Counted from the first letter of the stretch, positions 43,613-52,442 are shown. The stretch is 64,000 nt of DNA from CAVTWH01 sp963850915 (GCA_963850915.1 CAWKND010000008.1:124001-188000), one strand, 5' to 3'. A program made the numbers and translations. The notes: generated by a model from the letters alone, not told the origin.

Positions 43613-43658
43613 GCCTGCGCTACCCGGCGCCGCCGCTCCGCAACTGATGCCCGAGGCG

Positions 43659-44597
43659 TCAGCCCGCCGTCCAGGAGCGCAGTTTCTCGGGGTTGCGTAC
43701 CGCCCAGACGTGCGTGATCCGGTCGCCGGCGACCTGGAACGCGTACACGGTCACCGTGCTGCCGTCCTGCTCGGCTACCAGGCCGGGCTGGCCGTTGACC
43801 GTACGCTCCACGAAGGTCATGTTGCTGGGTGCCCGGCCGAAGAGGTCGACCAGGTAGCTGGCGATCTGTTCGCGGCCCCTGATGGGGCGCAGCGCGGCGG
43901 CGGCCAGGCCGCCGCCGTCGGCGGTCACCGTGGCGTCGGGGTCCAGCAGCTCGATCAAGGCGTTGATGTCCTTGGCTTCCCAGGCGGCCTTGAAGTCGCG
44001 GACGATGCCGGCCTGCTGGGCGGTGGGGCTGGCCGGCGGCTGCGACGTCTGGAGACGCCGGCGGGCCGAGGAGGCCAGCTGGCGGCAGGCCGCGGGGGTA
44101 CGGCCGACGATCTCCCCGATTTCGGCGAACGGGTACCGGAAGACGTCGTGCAGGATGAAGGCCACCCGCTCGGCCGGGGTCATCGACTCGAGTACGACGA
44201 GGAACGCCATGTTGATCGACTCGTCGAGGGTGACCCGGTCGGCCGGGTCGACCGGGGCGTTGCCCAGCCGGCCGCTGATCCACTCGGTACGTTCGGGCAG
44301 CGGCTCCGGGATCCACTCGCCCACGTACGTCTCCCGCCGGGCCCGCGCCGAGCCGAGCAGGTTGAGGCAGATGCGGCTGGCGACGGTCGTCAGCCAGGCG
44401 GCCGGGACTTCGATGGCCTCCTGCTGCTGGCCGGGCATTGCGTACCAGCGCGCATAGGTCTCCTGCACCACATCTTCCGCGTCGGCCAGGGAGCCGAGCA
44501 GCCGGTAGGCCAGATTGATCAACTGACGCCGCTCGCTCATGATCGCGCTCAGGCTCGGATCGGTCCCGTCGTGTCCTGTCCCGGATGGCGTGGTCAT
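43659..44597 (-). CDS. sigJ: ECF41-family RNA polymerase sigma factor (SigJ-like)
   Basis: This 312-residue sigma factor has region 2 (LINLAYRLLGSLADAEDVVQ, ETYARWYA) and region 4 (TPAERVAFILHDVFRYPF, AEIGEIVGRTPAACRQLASS), followed by a fused C-terminal SnoaL/NTF2-like domain (about 205-310). ECF41 members carry DGGGK and NPDKL in this domain; here they read DGGGL and NPEKL. The extension regulates sigma activity from within, without an anti-sigma factor. ATG 44597 is chosen; the open frame continues to 44762 with no sigma sequence. It is divergent from an NTF2-like/LUD gene pair, and both sides carry a matching promoter-like motif. Confidence 0.9.
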   Translation of the reverse strand: MTTPSGTGHDGTDPSLSAIMSERRQLINLAYRLLGSLADAEDVVQETYARWYAMPGQQQEAIEVPAAWLTTVASRICLNLLGSARARRETYVGEWIPEPLPERTEWISGRLGNAPVDPADRVTLDESINMAFLVVLESMTPAERVAFILHDVFRYPFAEIGEIVGRTPAACRQLASSARRRLQTSQPPASPTAQQAGIVRDFKAAWEAKDINALIELLDPDATVTADGGGLAAAALRPIRGREQIASYLVDLFGRAPSNMTFVERTVNGQPGLVAEQDGSTVTVYAFQVAGDRITHVWAVRNPEKLRSWTAG

Positions 44598-44654
44598 GGT
44601 GTCACCGACTCCCTCGGTCGCGGCTGCCGTCACCAGTTCGACAAGCCTCACCAC

Positions 44655-44684
44655 TTCGACAAGGCAGCGCCCCGAACTGTGAGG
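44655..44684 (-). promoter_or_regulatory. Candidate ECF41 promoter for the sigma gene
   Basis: On the minus strand CCTCACA (44684-44678), 15 nt, then TTGTCGAA (44662-44655). This equals CCTCACA-N16-TGTC, close to the ECF41 consensus TGTCACA-N16-CGTC as I recall it. It lies 58 nt upstream of the sigJ start. Confidence 0.6.
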
Positions 44685-44695
44685 TCGGCCCGTCG

Positions 44696-44725
44696 CCTCA
44701 CACTCCGAGCGGCTGCGTTGTCGTA
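44696..44725 (+). promoter_or_regulatory. Candidate ECF41 promoter for the NTF2-like/LUD genes
   Basis: CCTCACA (44696-44702), 15 nt, then TTGTCGTA (44718-44725); CCTCACA-N16-TGTC as on the other side. The two -35 elements form an inverted repeat TGTGAGG/CCTCACA separated by 11 nt. It lies 80 nt before the start at 44805. Confidence 0.6.
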
Positions 44726-44804
44726 CTGCTGAGACGAGCACACCCGCCAAGCACCATCCCACAGGACCAGGTGGGACCGGCTTCGCGGGGCAAGGAGGAG
44801 ACCG

Positions 44805-45239
44805 ATGAGTGACTTTCAGGCCATTGCTGACCGCGTCGAGATCGAGGCGCTGCGCGGCGAGTTCAGTGACGCGGCGATGATGCGCGACCGCGCCCGCCTC
44901 GCGTCGCTGTTCACCCCGGACGGGGCGCTGCGCATGCCGAACATCCCCGCCGAACTGATCGGCCCGGACGAGATCCGCGCCGGGGGTGAGCGGCTACAGG
45001 CCCAGTGGGATTTCTTCGTACAGACCACGCACCCGGGCACGATCCAGCTCGACGGCGACACCGCGACCGGCCGGACGTACATCCAGGAACTCGCGCGCAC
45101 CCTCGACGGTCGCCAGGGGCTGAACTTCGCCATCTACCACGACCGCTACCGGCGTACCCCGGACGGCTGGAAGTTCACCGAGCGGGTCTACGAGGTCAGG
45201 TACCTCGACACCACTCCGCTGGCGGGCTCGGCGCCCTGA
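44805..45239 (+). CDS. SnoaL/NTF2-like protein
   Basis: This 144-residue cone-fold protein starts QAIADRVEIEALRGEFSDAA and ends TPDGWKFTERVYEVRYLD, with LFTPDGALRMPNIPAE between. It may be an epimerase, a dehydratase or a ligand binder; none of the catalytic positions settles it. ATG 44805 follows AAGGAGGAG. It lies beside the ECF41 sigma gene, whose own C-terminal domain has the same fold, and upstream of a LUD-domain gene 44 nt away. Confidence 0.85.
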   Translation: MSDFQAIADRVEIEALRGEFSDAAMMRDRARLASLFTPDGALRMPNIPAELIGPDEIRAGGERLQAQWDFFVQTTHPGTIQLDGDTATGRTYIQELARTLDGRQGLNFAIYHDRYRRTPDGWKFTERVYEVRYLDTTPLAGSAP

Positions 45240-45283
45240 CGCAGCCACCACCCCGCCAATTCACAACGAGGCAAGGAGACACC

Positions 45284-45928
45284 ATGACCACCCAGACCCC
45301 CGCGACCACCTCCACTCTGGCCGGACCGTTCGCCGAGGCGGCGTCGGCACAGCGCCTGGAGCAGGCCGCCACCGCGCTCGCGGCGCACGGCTTCACCGTC
45401 GAAATCCTGGACGACGTCGCCGCCGCGCGCGTCCGTATCAAAGACCTGATCCCCGCGGGCGCCAGCGTGTTCACCTCGTCCAGCGAGACCGTCCGGCTGT
45501 CCGGCATCGACGCGGACATCAACACCAGCGGCCGGTACCAGGCAATCAAACCGCGCGTCCTGGCCATCGACCGGGCCACCGGCGCCGACGAAATCCGGGT
45601 GCTGCTCGCCAGCCCCGACGTCGTCGTCGGCAGCGTCGCCGCCGTCACCGAAACCGGCTCTCTGGTGGTCGCCTCCGGTACCGGAAGCCAGCTGCCCGCC
45701 TACTCCGGCGGCGCCGGTCGGGCGATCTGGATCATCGGGGCACAGAAGGTGGTACCCGACCTGAGCACCGCGCTGCGCCGCGTCGAAGAGCACGCACTCC
45801 CGCTGGAGAACGCCCGCGCCCAGGCGATCTACGGGCAGCCCAGCGCCATCAACCGGCTGCTGATTCTCAACGCGGCCAACCCCGGGCGCGGCTTCGTACT
45901 GCTGCTCCGCGAAGCCATCGGATTCTGA
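45284..45928 (+). CDS. LUD-domain protein (lactate utilization type)
   Basis: This 214-residue protein has the LUD (DUF162) core: AAALAAHGFTVEIL, AAARVRIKDLIPAGASVFTS, then VVVGSVAAVTETGSLVVAS and a C-terminal RAIWIIGAQKVVPDLSTAL, ending EAIGF. LUD proteins are subunits of lactate-oxidising or related complexes; this is a stand-alone copy. The ATG follows GCAAGGAG and the gene is probably co-transcribed with the NTF2-like gene under ECF41 control. Confidence 0.85.
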   Translation: MTTQTPATTSTLAGPFAEAASAQRLEQAATALAAHGFTVEILDDVAAARVRIKDLIPAGASVFTSSSETVRLSGIDADINTSGRYQAIKPRVLAIDRATGADEIRVLLASPDVVVGSVAAVTETGSLVVASGTGSQLPAYSGGAGRAIWIIGAQKVVPDLSTALRRVEEHALPLENARAQAIYGQPSAINRLLILNAANPGRGFVLLLREAIGF

Positions 45929-45966
45929 CCTGAGGCTGTCGGCCCGCTCGCTGCTCGCCGGCGGCG

Positions 45967-46797
45967 CTACGGCCCGGCCGGGGTCGGGTCCGGGAAGTTG
46001 CGCTGCGGGCAGGTGGTCGGGCGGGCCGGGTCGTACCGGACGATCGCGTTCGCCAGCCCCTCCTGCGGGTTCGTCGGGTGCGGCAGATCCTGGTTGACCT
46101 CGACGAGCCCGTGCCAGCCGGTGTAGTTCGCGGTGTACAGGGTGCAGCCCTGGTGCTGGCTCGTACCGGGGATCGCGGCGGCCTGTGCCCGGGTCCGGAT
46201 GAACGTCGAGGAGTCGCTCGGGTTGCTCTCCAGGAAGTAGAAGTACTGGTTCGGGTCCGTGACGTTGACCCAGAACTTGTCGCCGGCGTTGAGGAAGACG
46301 TCCGATACGCCGATCACGTCCTGGCTGTTGACGCTCGCGAAGGCCAGATCCGGATCGCCCGGCCCGGTGATGCCGTTGTTGTCCGGGGTGGGCAGGGTGG
46401 TGACCGTACTGCCCTGGATCTGTTCGACGTAGGCGGTACTGCCGGCCAGGATCAGCAGACCGGGGTGGGTCACCTTGGCGGTGTAGCCGCCGAGGGCCCG
46501 GTCATTGGAGTTGATGGCGATGAAGTCGGTGACTCCGGTACCGGCGTAGGTGCTGGACGCCAGCGGCAGCCGGCCGTTCGGTACGTAGAGGCTGAGGTCG
46601 TAGTTGCTGCCGGTGTCGGCGACCGCGACGATCGACCAGTAGGGCAGCGTGGTAGCGAAGTCGTAGCTCGCGGGGGTACCGGTGGACACGACCGTGTGGC
46701 TGGCCAGCGTGGTGTTCGCATATGCGGTCTGGGAAACCAGCAGGAGGAGAACCGCGGTACCCGCGACGATGCCGATGCGTGACCGTGTACGTGCCAT
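45967..46797 (-). CDS. Secreted hypothetical protein
   Basis: This 276-residue protein has a clear signal peptide (RIGIVAGTAVLLLLVSQTAYA, cut after AYA) and a beta-rich mature part, with STGTPASYDFATTLPYW, YVPNGRLPLASSTYAG and a conserved-looking ending DPARPTTCPQRNFPDPTP. No catalytic motif is seen. ATG 46797 is preceded by GAGGGG; the frame continues upstream to 46851 without a signal. It converges with the LUD gene. Confidence 0.8.
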   Translation of the reverse strand: MARTRSRIGIVAGTAVLLLLVSQTAYANTTLASHTVVSTGTPASYDFATTLPYWSIVAVADTGSNYDLSLYVPNGRLPLASSTYAGTGVTDFIAINSNDRALGGYTAKVTHPGLLILAGSTAYVEQIQGSTVTTLPTPDNNGITGPGDPDLAFASVNSQDVIGVSDVFLNAGDKFWVNVTDPNQYFYFLESNPSDSSTFIRTRAQAAAIPGTSQHQGCTLYTANYTGWHGLVEVNQDLPHPTNPQEGLANAIVRYDPARPTTCPQRNFPDPTPAGP

Positions 46798-46923
46798 GGG
46801 GAACCCCTCGCGTTGTGGTTGACCGCAGTGTTGCCGGTGGCGCGGCCGCACGCTGTCACCTGTCGCGAATGTGACCAGCGCCGATGCGTACGGCGGACAC
46901 GTGGCGCGAGCGCCGGGCCGGCC

Positions 46924-47742
46924 TCACCCGGTCCGCGGCTGTACCGGCGGCGTCTTGCGCAGCGCCAACAGTTCGGTCACGGTGACGAACCGGAAGCCAC
47001 GGGCACGCAGCCCGTCGAACATGGCACCGAGCTGGCGGATGGCGAGCAGCCGGTCGCTGGTACCGACGTCGTGGGCGAGCACGATCTGGCCGGGCCGGGT
47101 GTTGGTCACGATGTCCGTCACCTGCCCGGTCGGGTTGTGCAGGTAGTTGTTCTCGTGCATCTGCAGGGTCCACAGCACCAGGTTGTAGGCGAGCTTGTCG
47201 GCGGCCATCAGCGTGGAGCCGCCCAGATGCCCGTACGGCGGCCGGAGCAGGTTCGGTTCGCGGCCGGTGAGCTGGTGGATGGTGTCGTGGGTACGGGCGA
47301 TCTGGTGCTCGACCGCGGTGGCGTCCAGCGTGGCCAGGTCAGGGTGCGACCAGCTGTGGTTGCCGACGTCGTGCCGGTCCAGCCGCCCGCGTACCACGTC
47401 CGCGTGCGCGGCCAGGTGCTCACCGACCATGAAGAAGGTGGCCGGGACCGCGTAGTCGTCGAGGATGTCCAGCACCATCGAGGTCCACTGTGGACCCGGC
47501 CCGTCGTCGAAGGTGAACGCGACCACCGGCTCGTCGGTCTGCACGTACCAGGTGACGTCCAGGCCGCCCTCGACCTCGTACTGCACCTTGTCAGCCGCTG
47601 GCGCGTACCCGCCGGACAGCGGCAGGTGAGCGGGGGGAAAGAGCCTGGGTACCTCGAGCACCCCGCCCGCCCCGACCGCAGCACCACCCGCCGCGATCAG
47701 CCCGCCCCGTAGAAACCGACGCCTGTCCATCGCCAATGCCAT
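46924..47742 (-). CDS. Secreted polysaccharide deacetylase (Tat substrate)
   Basis: This 272-residue protein removes acetyl groups from a polymer such as peptidoglycan or chitin. It starts MDRRRFLRGGLIAAGG, a twin-arginine signal, then has VVAFTFDDGPGPQWTSM (metal site, TFDDGP), VGNHSWSHPDLATL (HSxxH), RPPYGHLGGS and GQIVLAHDVGTSD. All NodB motifs are in place. ATG 47742 follows GGGGGCG; the twin-arginine ATG 47730 is a second choice. Confidence 0.9.
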   Translation of the reverse strand: MALAMDRRRFLRGGLIAAGGAAVGAGGVLEVPRLFPPAHLPLSGGYAPAADKVQYEVEGGLDVTWYVQTDEPVVAFTFDDGPGPQWTSMVLDILDDYAVPATFFMVGEHLAAHADVVRGRLDRHDVGNHSWSHPDLATLDATAVEHQIARTHDTIHQLTGREPNLLRPPYGHLGGSTLMAADKLAYNLVLWTLQMHENNYLHNPTGQVTDIVTNTRPGQIVLAHDVGTSDRLLAIRQLGAMFDGLRARGFRFVTVTELLALRKTPPVQPRTG

Positions 47743-47860
47743 CGCCCCCGATCGCCGCATCGTGGGTCAGATCGTCGCACCCCGAGCTGAGAATCGGACG
47801 CCGCCGCCACGTGAGTGCGACGCTATTCGACGACCGGAGGACTCGGATCAGCAGGCGGCG

Positions 47861-48463
47861 CTACTCGAAATCGATTCGCATCACGACGCGGCGGGCGGTC
47901 GGGTGGCTGACCTCGCGGAGTCCGGCCGCCGCGAACGTGTTGCGGGAGCCGAAGTTCATCTCGCCCCACGACACCGTCTGGCCGGGCTTCGGAACCAGCG
48001 GGTACCCCTCGACGGCCTGCGCACCGTGCGCCCGCGCGTACTCGACGGCCGCCTTCGCGAGCGGGTGGGTCAGGCCCTGCCCCCGGTAGCCGGGGCGGAT
48101 CGCGAAGCAGACGATCGCCCACACCTCCGGGTCGGCCGGGTCCTCGCTCCGCCCGGCCCAGGGCACCGATGATCCGCGCAGCCGGCGGTAGTTGGCCCGT
48201 GGCTCGACCGCGACCCAACCAACCGGCTCGCCGTCCAGGTAGGCGACCATGCCGCTGGTCTCCTCCGCCGCCGGGTTGCCGCAGTCGGTCTCCTCGCGCA
48301 GCCGGTGCGCCCGCTCCTCGACCGGCATGGCGTACCAGTCGCGGTCGCCGAGCTTGATCCGCTGGCACTGGCACTTCGCCGCGGCGCCCCGCCCGAACAC
48401 CGCCTGCAGGTCATCCCAGCTCGCTTCGTTGGCGGGGACCACGGTTACGTCGCTTTCCGGCAT
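47861..48463 (-). CDS. GNAT-family N-acetyltransferase
   Basis: This 200-residue protein has VWAIVCFAIRPGYRGQGLTH as acetyl-CoA motif A, and FGRGAAAKCQCQRIKLGDRD at the N-terminus. It ends NTFAAAGLREVSHPTARRVV. GNAT proteins of this form are common in actinomycetes, with unknown substrates. ATG 48463 is chosen at the family start; the frame is open to 48547. Confidence 0.86.
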   Translation of the reverse strand: MPESDVTVVPANEASWDDLQAVFGRGAAAKCQCQRIKLGDRDWYAMPVEERAHRLREETDCGNPAAEETSGMVAYLDGEPVGWVAVEPRANYRRLRGSSVPWAGRSEDPADPEVWAIVCFAIRPGYRGQGLTHPLAKAAVEYARAHGAQAVEGYPLVPKPGQTVSWGEMNFGSRNTFAAAGLREVSHPTARRVVMRIDFE

Positions 48464-48527
48464 GGGGTTGTGCCTACCACAGCGCCCTGACACTCCGGTG
48501 CGACGGCCCATGCCGCTAGGCAGGCGA

Positions 48528-50009
48528 TCAGTCGCCCGTCCGGGCACGCGTGTCGACGCGGGCCGGTGCGAGCGCCGTGACGAACCGGCTGCGCCGCTCC
48601 CCGGTGAGGCGTACCCGGTCGCCGGGCTGGAAGAAGGGGCGGACCAGTGCCTCGTGCCAGACCGCGAAGCGGACCGGGTTCGCGCCCATCGGCGGCCCCT
48701 CCATCGCGGTACCCCGGGCCAGGTCCCGGTTGACCAGCCACGGGCGCAGCACGTCCGACGAGCCGTCGTCGACCACGACGTAGTAGTGCGTGGGCAGATC
48801 CGGGATGTCGAAGCCGGGGCGGGCGTTGTCCGCGCTGCGCTGCTGGCCGGCGACCGTGATGTCGAGGACCGTACCGGTCAGCGTGACCGGACGCTCCAGG
48901 TCAAGGGCGCTGCGGACGATCCGGTACCCGCTGCGCACGAACTGGATCACCGCGAGCAGGAGCAGCAGGCCCCACAGGTACCCACGGGAAAGGCTCGCGT
49001 TGACCACGAAGCCGGCGGCGGGCCAGAACAGCAGGCCGACGATCCCGCCGACCAGGCTGGCCCGGGCCGACCCGCGGCCCAGCAGGCGCAGCGCCCGCAG
49101 CCGTCGCGGGTAGCGCACCCGCACCTGGCGGCGCTGCCCGGTGTGCGTGGACCACAGCTCGTCGTGCCGGCCGACCGTCTCGAAGTCGAGTACCCGCACC
49201 GCATGCGGGCTGGTGTTCAGCGCCGCGCCGTAGGCAAGGTAGCGGTCCCAGATCGCCACCGCCCCGGGCGGCAGGTCGCGCAGCGGCTCGTGGCCACGCA
49301 GCCACGCGGCCACGCCCAGCCAGTGCGCGGTGGCCGCCCGCCCGGCCGCGGTGAGCCGATCCGGCGGCGGACCCGAACCGCCCACCGTGACGAAGGCGAG
49401 CAGCACGCTACCGACCATCGTCATGCCCAGCCAGCCGACGAAGATCAGCAGCTCGACTCCCCCGGACCGCACCAGCGGGGCGAGTACGGCAGCACTCACC
49501 AGCCCAGCGGTGAGCAGCGCCAGCGCGCAGCCGGGCTCGGCGGGCGCGACCAGCCCGCGGCGCCGGGCGGCGAGGACCACCTCCCGGACCAGCCGCTGCT
49601 GCCAGTACCAGCCGCCCGTGGCGTACGCCTCGACCAGCCGGGGTACCGGCGTCAACCGGGTACCCGCGAGCCGGCTCACCCGCTCGTACACCCGCCGTTC
49701 GAACGCGGGAGCATCGGCGGGCAGCGGTACCGGTGCCACCCGTACCAGGGTGTGCTCGGGCTCGTCGGCCACCTGGTGGATCTCCAGGATCCGGCGTGCG
49801 GCGAGGTCGAGCAGCGTCGCACTGGCTGCCTGCGGCGCATCCAGCACCCGGTTGACCAGCAGGTTCACCACGGCTGGCGGCTCGTCCCGCAGCTGGATCG
49901 TGGGTGGGCCGGCAGGTACCGTACGCAGCCGCGGCACCGACCAGCGGTAGGCGTAGTAGGCGACGAGTACCAGCGCCGCGATCGGGTAAGCCACCGAGCC
50001 GGACACCAT
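48528..50009 (-). CDS. Hypothetical multi-pass membrane protein (DUF2207/YciQ-like)
   Basis: This 493-residue protein has an N-terminal helix (VAYPIAALVLVAYYAYRW), a cytoplasmic region with VNLLVNRVLDAPQAASATLL and ILEIHQVADEPEHTLVRV, then helices at about 170-220 (LLTAGLVSAAVLAPLV, LLIFVGWLGMTMVGSVLLAF) and 330-370, and a C-terminal soluble domain with TLTGTVLDITVAGQQRS and FQPGDRVRLTGERR. The architecture resembles DUF2207 proteins of unknown role. ATG 50009 is chosen over the frame's first Met. Confidence 0.75.
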   Translation of the reverse strand: MVSGSVAYPIAALVLVAYYAYRWSVPRLRTVPAGPPTIQLRDEPPAVVNLLVNRVLDAPQAASATLLDLAARRILEIHQVADEPEHTLVRVAPVPLPADAPAFERRVYERVSRLAGTRLTPVPRLVEAYATGGWYWQQRLVREVVLAARRRGLVAPAEPGCALALLTAGLVSAAVLAPLVRSGGVELLIFVGWLGMTMVGSVLLAFVTVGGSGPPPDRLTAAGRAATAHWLGVAAWLRGHEPLRDLPPGAVAIWDRYLAYGAALNTSPHAVRVLDFETVGRHDELWSTHTGQRRQVRVRYPRRLRALRLLGRGSARASLVGGIVGLLFWPAAGFVVNASLSRGYLWGLLLLLAVIQFVRSGYRIVRSALDLERPVTLTGTVLDITVAGQQRSADNARPGFDIPDLPTHYYVVVDDGSSDVLRPWLVNRDLARGTAMEGPPMGANPVRFAVWHEALVRPFFQPGDRVRLTGERRSRFVTALAPARVDTRARTGD

Positions 50010-50052
50010 GGCCGTAGCGTACGGGCAGCGCGCAAACACCGATGGAACTCGA

Positions 50053-50089
50053 TACGTGGGCTCAGGTACGTGGGCTCAGGTACGTGGGC
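50053..50089. repeat. Tandem 14-nt repeat before the LysE gene
   Basis: TACGTGGGCTCAGG is repeated at 50053-50066 and 50067-50080, with a partial third copy TACGTGGGC to 50089, about 40 nt upstream of the lysE-like start. A copy-number variable operator or promoter element is possible. Confidence 0.75.
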
Positions 50090-50127
50090 AACGGGGCAAG
50101 AACAGCCATCGTGTTTAGATTGGATCT

Positions 50128-50766
50128 ATGGTGTCCACCGATCGACTTCTGGCCTTCGCCGCCGTGTCCTTCCTGCTGATCGTGATTCCCGGCCCCAGCG
50201 TGCTGTTCGTCGTCGGGCGCGCACTGGCGCAGGGCCGCCGTACCGCGCTGATCACGGTTGCCGGGAACACGACCGGGGCGTACGTACTGGTCGTGGCCGT
50301 GGCACTCGGCGTGGGGTCCATTGTGGAGCGTTCGGTCCTCGTGTTCACGGCACTGAAGCTCGTCGGCGCCGCATACCTGATCTACCTGGGCGTCAAGGCG
50401 GTACGTCAACGCGGATCGCTGCACGCCGCGTTCACCGGCGCGGGGCCGACGCGGGGCAGCCTGCGCACGCTCTGGGACGGGTTCGCGGTCGGGGTGGCCA
50501 ACCCCAAGACGATCGTGTTCTTCGCCGCCGTACTCCCGCAGTTCGTGGACCGCGGCCAAGGGCACATCGCGGTACAGATAATGCTTCTCGGACTGGTCTT
50601 CAACCTCATCGCAGTCGCCTCCGACAGCGCGTGGGGACTCGCGGCGGCCACCGCGCGGAGCTGGTTCGCCCGGTCACCGCGGCGGCTCGCACTGGTCGGT
50701 GGGGCCGGCGGGCTCACGATGATCGGCCTCGGCATCGCCGTCGCCGCGACCGGCCGCAAGGACTAG
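50128..50766 (+). CDS. LysE-family amino acid exporter
   Basis: This 212-residue protein with about six helices starts FAAVSFLLIVIPGPSVLFVV (the LysE PGP motif), then AGNTTGAYVLVVAVALGVGS, LKLVGAAYLIYLGVKAVRQ and GVANPKTIVFFAAVLPQFV. The family exports amino acids, quorum-sensing homoserine lactones and the like. The GTG of a small gene follows 3 nt after its stop. Confidence 0.9.
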   Translation: MVSTDRLLAFAAVSFLLIVIPGPSVLFVVGRALAQGRRTALITVAGNTTGAYVLVVAVALGVGSIVERSVLVFTALKLVGAAYLIYLGVKAVRQRGSLHAAFTGAGPTRGSLRTLWDGFAVGVANPKTIVFFAAVLPQFVDRGQGHIAVQIMLLGLVFNLIAVASDSAWGLAAATARSWFARSPRRLALVGGAGGLTMIGLGIAVAATGRKD

Positions 50767-50769
50767 CCG

Positions 50770-51255
50770 GTGCAGCTGGCGATCTTCTCCGACTACCTGC
50801 AGATCCATCTCCTGGACGACGGTGTCGGAGTTGGCCCGACCGACGAATGGGCGGACGACGGTCCGCTGTCCGCGCATCTCGCCATGACACCGGGCGGCGT
50901 CGGCTTCTTCACCGGCATCAACGGTCCGATCGTCGTGGTGATGGAGGTCCTGGACGGGCCGCCGGCCGACGACCGGCATGCCTTCACCGAGGTTGTCGAG
51001 AGCAGCATCCTGGTCAGCTCCGGCCGGCTGGTACTGACCGCACCGGTCTACGGCGAGGGCGATGGCGACCGCATCGATGTCCCCGCCGGCTGGCTGCGCC
51101 TGCGTACCGCACACGCCAGATCGCCGTTTGACGGCCCGCTGGATGACGAGGATGCGGATCCGCCGCGGATACGGATCCAGTGCTGGCCCGCTCCGCCCGC
51201 GGCTGCCGTACTCGTCAAGGGCTGGGATCCGGCCGCCGGCCGCGAGGTCGGCTGA
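50770..51255 (+). CDS. Hypothetical protein coupled to the LysE exporter
   Basis: This 161-residue soluble protein begins MQLAIFSDYLQIHLLDDGVG and includes LSAHLAMTPGGVGFFTGING and RIRIQCWPAPPAA. It has a beta-rich appearance and no motif I recognise. The GTG start lies 3 nt after the LysE stop, so it is co-translated; it could be an accessory or regulatory partner of the exporter. Similar actinomycete proteins are unassigned. Confidence 0.75.
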   Translation: MQLAIFSDYLQIHLLDDGVGVGPTDEWADDGPLSAHLAMTPGGVGFFTGINGPIVVVMEVLDGPPADDRHAFTEVVESSILVSSGRLVLTAPVYGEGDGDRIDVPAGWLRLRTAHARSPFDGPLDDEDADPPRIRIQCWPAPPAAAVLVKGWDPAAGREVG

Positions 51256-51309
51256 GCGGGCGGACTAATCCGGTCGGTGATCAGGGGACCCGGCTGTTAG
51301 CGTCGCGGC

Positions 51310-51849
51310 ATGTTCGCCACCGACCGGGTCCGGCTGCGCCCGCCCACGCCCGATGACGCGCCGAATCTGTTCCGCCTGCGGAGCGATCCCGAGCTGCACC
51401 TGGTCACGGCCGATGAGCCGTTCGTGCCGCGGCACGTCGGCCAGGTCCGGGCCGGGCTGGAGAAGCAGGTCACCGAGGCGCCCGACGGCCAGACCGTGGT
51501 GTCGCTGCTGGCCGAGACCGTCGCCGACGGCACGTTCCTCGGCGGCAGCTCGCTGTGGGGGATCGCTGCGTTCGAGCGCTGCGCCCACCTCGGCATCTCG
51601 CTGCTGCCCGAGGCGCGTGGCCAGGGGTACGGGACCGAGGTGATCCGGCTGCTCTGCCGGTACGGCTTCCGCAGCCGCAACCTGCGCCGCCTGGAAGTGG
51701 AGACGCTGGCCAACAACACGGCCATGCGGCGGACGGCGGAGGCGTGTGGCTTCGTCCACGAGGGTACCCAGCGGGAGCGTGCCTACGACGGCGACGGCTT
51801 CACCGACGTGGTGCTCTACGGCCTGCTCCGGCGCGACTGGACGCCGTAG
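51310..51849 (+). CDS. GNAT-family (RimJ/RimL-like) N-acetyltransferase
   Basis: This 179-residue protein starts RVRLRPPTPDDAPNLFRLRS, then AHLGISLLPEARGQGYGTEV as motif A (RGQGYGTE), and VETLANNTAMRRTAEACGFV with NNTAM as motif B. This is the RimJ/L type that modifies protein N-termini or small molecules. The ATG at 51310 opens directly into the domain. Confidence 0.9.
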   Translation: MFATDRVRLRPPTPDDAPNLFRLRSDPELHLVTADEPFVPRHVGQVRAGLEKQVTEAPDGQTVVSLLAETVADGTFLGGSSLWGIAAFERCAHLGISLLPEARGQGYGTEVIRLLCRYGFRSRNLRRLEVETLANNTAMRRTAEACGFVHEGTQRERAYDGDGFTDVVLYGLLRRDWTP

Positions 51850-51857
51850 CTCGGGAC

Positions 51858-52442
51858 TCAACCCTCTTTCCAGCAGGCCAGGATCACGTTGGCGACGATC
51901 ATCGCCACCCGGTCGCGGTCGTTCGGCGGCTGACCGAACCGGGCCGGCAGCCCGCCGATCGCGACCAGCAGCACCAGGAAGTCCTTGCGTACCACCGCGG
52001 AGCCGTCCGCGGTGGCGAAGGCGGCCGGGGCGGCGAGGTGCAGGTCGTTGCGGTACCCGAGGTCGCGCTTGCGTGCCTCGAAGAACGCGGTGGTGGCCGC
52101 CTCGTCGGGCAGCTGCGTGACGGTGAGCTGGAGCGCGCCGTCCGGGTACGGGTACACGCACGTCATCTGGGGCGCGACCCAACTGCCCCGGGGCGCGCCG
52201 GTGGTCGGCACGCCGACCGCCAGGGTGATGTCCTCCCGTGCGTCGTCACTGCAGATCAGCAGTGCCGCGGCGGAGGCGGGCGGCAGCGACGGAGCGCGCG
52301 CTGTCGCGGGCGCAGCCGGCGCCGCGGTGGTCGCGGCGGGCCGGTGGGCGTCGGCTCCGTGCGGTCCGGAACATCCGCTGGTACCGGCGGCGAGCGCGAC
52401 CACGATCACCGCCGTGAACCGCAGGGGTGGAAGTATGCGCAT
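51858..52442 (-). CDS. Putative secreted lipoprotein
   Basis: This 194-residue protein has an N-terminal hydrophobic helix followed by a lipobox-like GTSGCSG (Cys lipidation), an Ala/Thr/Pro linker, and a mature domain with PQMTCVYPYPDGALQLTVTQL and a second Cys near ILACWKEG, probably paired by a disulfide with Cys in LLICSD or TCVY. ATG 52442 follows GGAAGG. The function is unknown. Confidence 0.78.
   Translation of the reverse strand: MRILPPLRFTAVIVVALAAGTSGCSGPHGADAHRPAATTAAPAAPATARAPSLPPASAAALLICSDDAREDITLAVGVPTTGAPRGSWVAPQMTCVYPYPDGALQLTVTQLPDEAATTAFFEARKRDLGYRNDLHLAAPAAFATADGSAVVRKDFLVLLVAIGGLPARFGQPPNDRDRVAMIVANVILACWKEG

Noticed and set aside
48249..51131. A 960-residue plus-strand frame
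   Set aside because: It is antisense to the DUF2207-like gene and then out of frame with the LysE gene; an artefact of high GC.
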